Shown: positions 62,154 to 64,000 of the stretch, one piece after another
Layout of the letters: every line of letters begins with the position of its first letter
How positions within the stretch are numbered: position 1 is the stretch's first letter
From: Buttiauxella sp965119215
GTDB taxonomy: Bacteria; Pseudomonadota; Gammaproteobacteria; Enterobacterales; Enterobacteriaceae
Length of the DNA: 64,000 nt
Assembly (NCBI GenBank): GCA_965119215.1
Contig: CBCPKK010000014.1
Span: forward strand, 62,001 to 126,000
Direction of reading: 5' to 3'
Made by a program: the position numbers and the translations under genes
The notes under the pieces: model-generated
Told to the model about the DNA's origin: nothing
Database searches by the model: none
What the model saw: only the letters and a program-made list of their open reading frames with translations

Positions 62154-63509
62154 ATGCCCGCACCCACCATTCGTATGGATGACCTGCCACTCAACCGGTT
62201 CCATTGTCGCATTGCTGCGCTCACCTTTGGTGCTCATCTCACGGATGGCTACGTGTTGGGGATCATCGGCTTCGCATTGATTTCCCTGAAAATTCAACTG
62301 TCGCTGACCGTGCTTCAGGAAGGGCTGATCGGCGGTGCGGCATTGTTTGGTTTGTTTATTGGCAGCCTGGTGCTGGGGTGGCTTTCCGACTATGTTGGAC
62401 GGCAGAAAATCTTCAATTTCAGCTTTATGCTGATCACGCTCGCCTCCTTATTGCAGTTCTTTGCTCAGACCGCTGAGCAGCTTTTCTTCCTGCGCGTGCT
62501 GATTGGTATTGGCCTTGGAGGCGACTATTCCGTGGGGCATGCCATGCTGGCTGAATTCGCGCCGCGCCGCCATCGCGGGGTATTGCTGGGCGCGTTCAGC
62601 GTGGTCTGGACGGTGGGATATGTGATGGCTAATCTTATCGGCCACTATTTTGCCGAAAGCTCGCCGGACATTTGGCGCTGGCTGCTGGCTTCCGCCGCAG
62701 TTCCTGCAAGCATCATCACGTTACTCCGTTGGGGGACGCCAGAATCACCGCGTTGGTTAATGCGCCAGGGGCGTTTCCGCGAAGCCTATATTGTGGTGCG
62801 CCGTCACCTCGGGCCAAATGTGCTGCTGGGGGACGAAATGGCGGTGTCCACCTCGCGCCACATCAGCACTCTTTTTTCATCCCGCTACTGGCGGCGCACT
62901 GCGTTCAACAGCCTGTTTTTCGTCTGCCTGGTGATCCCGTATTTTGTGATTTACACCTGGCTGCCCGCCATTATGCAAACCGTAGGGCTGGAACATTCTC
63001 TGCGCGCCAACCTGTTACTGAATTTAGTGCTGGTGGCGGGGGCGGTGCTGGGACTCATCCTGACGCAATATTGCCCACGTCGTAGCTTGCTGATTAGCGG
63101 CTTCACTCTTCTTGCCCTGAGCCTGACGGCGCTGGCTTTCACGCCTATCAACAACACGATCTGCATCTTCGCGCTGTTCATTATTTTCACTATAACCATT
63201 TCTGCTGTCAGTAATCTTGTCGGGGTGCTGCCCGCTGAAAGTTTCCCTACTGATATTCGCTCGCTGGGCATCGGTTTTGCCACATCCATGAGCCGCCTGG
63301 GCTCGGCAATCAGCACAGTGTTGCTGCCCATGACACTGGCAAACTGGGGAATACAGCACACCATGCTGATGCTGGCGGGCGTCCTGTTACTTGGGCTGGT
63401 GGTTTCCATTCTTTGGGCACCGGAAACCAAGGATCTGACGCTGGTGGCGGCGTCCGGAAATAAAGATCACGCATCAGGAGTCATGAATGAACATTCTGCT
63501 GGCATTTAA
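62154..63509 (+). CDS. ygcS: MFS transporter YgcS (metabolite:proton symporter)
   Basis: This 451-residue MFS carrier (E. coli YgcS 445) of the sugar-porter/AAHS-like type starts MPAPTIRMDDLPLNRFHCR. The loop 2-3 motif GWLSDYVGRQKIF and the loop 4-5 motif PESPRWL mark the sugar porter type, as does the C-terminal AESFPTDIRSLGIGFATSMSRLG. ATG at 62154 is chosen, with AAGGA upstream; the frame start at 62100 overlaps the region directly after ygcU. It overlaps ygcR by 23 bases. The substrate is unknown; it is a second carrier for this regulon besides YqcE. Confidence 0.93.
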   Translation: MPAPTIRMDDLPLNRFHCRIAALTFGAHLTDGYVLGIIGFALISLKIQLSLTVLQEGLIGGAALFGLFIGSLVLGWLSDYVGRQKIFNFSFMLITLASLLQFFAQTAEQLFFLRVLIGIGLGGDYSVGHAMLAEFAPRRHRGVLLGAFSVVWTVGYVMANLIGHYFAESSPDIWRWLLASAAVPASIITLLRWGTPESPRWLMRQGRFREAYIVVRRHLGPNVLLGDEMAVSTSRHISTLFSSRYWRRTAFNSLFFVCLVIPYFVIYTWLPAIMQTVGLEHSLRANLLLNLVLVAGAVLGLILTQYCPRRSLLISGFTLLALSLTALAFTPINNTICIFALFIIFTITISAVSNLVGVLPAESFPTDIRSLGIGFATSMSRLGSAISTVLLPMTLANWGIQHTMLMLAGVLLLGLVVSILWAPETKDLTLVAASGNKDHASGVMNEHSAGI

Positions 63510-64000
63510 AGCGGAGCCGGATCTGAGCATGTTAGCGGAACAGGCATGGCGTGACGCTCAGTCCGAACCGCTGGATCTCTCTTATGTTCGTTATCAATCT
63601 GGAGCGGATGAACAGGCAGCGGCGGAAATTATTCTACGCCAGCAACAAACGCTGAACCTCACTGCGTTGACTGTGGGTGACACGCACGCTGAACCGTTCA
63701 TGCGGCAGCTAAGTGCTCTGGGATTTGCCGATCTCATCCGAATAGTCCCGCCGAATGGGGCCGATCTACAGTTTTCCCCGCAATACATCGCAACCTTGAT
63801 CACGGACTGGATTAAACAGCATCCGCAATCGTTGGTCCTCATCGGTAGCCAGAGCGGCGAAGGCAATAATTCACAAACCGGATATTGGCTCGCCGAGCAG
63901 CTTGGCTGGCCCGTGCTGACGGGGGTAGTGGATTTTACGCTCGACGTTGAAAAAGAGCAGGTGGAAGCCTTGCTGATTCAAAACGACCAACGGCTACAGT
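63487..64000 (+). CDS. ygcR: Electron transfer flavoprotein beta-like subunit YgcR (N-terminal part)
   Basis: The frame starts with ATG at 63487 (MNILLAFKAEPD), inside the end of ygcS, and is still open at the window edge, so about 171 of roughly 259 residues are seen. The sequence resembles EtfB: ADEQAAAEIILRQ and the Asp/Glu-rich nucleotide segment GSQSGEGNNSQTGYWLAEQLGWP, typical of ETF-beta AMP/FAD-binding. In E. coli it is followed by ygcQ (ETF-alpha) and ferredoxin and dehydrogenase genes ygcO and ygcN, which probably lie just outside. It would carry electrons from YgcU. Confidence 0.9.
   Translation, partial: MNILLAFKAEPDLSMLAEQAWRDAQSEPLDLSYVRYQSGADEQAAAEIILRQQQTLNLTALTVGDTHAEPFMRQLSALGFADLIRIVPPNGADLQFSPQYIATLITDWIKQHPQSLVLIGSQSGEGNNSQTGYWLAEQLGWPVLTGVVDFTLDVEKEQVEALLIQNDQRLQ

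Overview
This window is the chromosomal backbone of an Enterobacteriaceae bacterium. Gene order follows Escherichia coli K-12 closely: ppdB-ygdB-ppdC-recC-ptrA-recB-recD, argA, amiC, an initiator tRNA cluster, mltA, tcdA, csdE-csdA, ygdI, gcvB/gcvA, rlmM, xni, sdaC-sdaB, ppnN, queF, syd, csrB, yqcC-truC-yqcA, gud operon, barA, rlmD-relA, mazG-pyrG-eno, queE, ygcE-yqcE, ygcW-U-S-R. Protein lengths and motifs agree with E. coli throughout. The differences from K-12 point to a related genus (something Buttiauxella-, Kluyvera- or Enterobacter-like), but the genus cannot be fixed from sequence reading alone.

Layout. 0-12.8 kb: pilin-like genes and the RecBCD exonuclease with pitrilysin. 12.8-20.3 kb: arginine synthesis control (argA with tandem ARG boxes), a Tat-exported amidase, three initiator tRNA genes, a lytic transglycosylase, and the CsdA/CsdE/TcdA sulfur and tRNA t6A-cyclisation genes. 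20.3-23.9 kb: the GcvB small RNA divergent from its activator gcvA, then ygdD, rlmM and xni. 24-33.2 kb: an aminotransferase, the kdgT/kduI pair around a KdgR-type operator, serine uptake and deamination (sdaC-sdaB), ppnN and queF. K-12 carries the fucose regulon between rlmM and xni; here it is missing. 33.2-44.4 kb: syd, the CsrA-sequestering RNA CsrB with two UvrY-type boxes upstream, yqcC-truC-yqcA, a glucarate operon that ends in glycerate kinase, and barA, the sensor kinase that drives csrB through UvrY. 44.4-52.2 kb: rlmD, relA, mazG, pyrG and eno, with no mazEF toxin-antitoxin pair between relA and mazG. 52.2-55.7 kb: an insertion between eno and queE, made of a frameshifted adhP and a yjiH-yjiG-M20 peptidase operon. 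55.9-64 kb: queE and two divergent operons of the poorly characterised ygc redox/carbohydrate system.

The most interesting signal is at 59.5-59.75 kb, between yqcE and ygcW. Two CRP sites face outward. Each is followed by the same 5'-leader element (TTACTAGAGACG) and then a large intrinsic terminator placed just before the first gene of each operon. The two leaders form an inverted repeat of about 37 bp. This looks like a matched pair of transcription attenuators that co-regulate a divergent catabolic regulon of unknown substrate. Second in interest is a 12-bp stem that would hide the Shine-Dalgarno sequence of adhP, a gene that also carries a one-base insertion.
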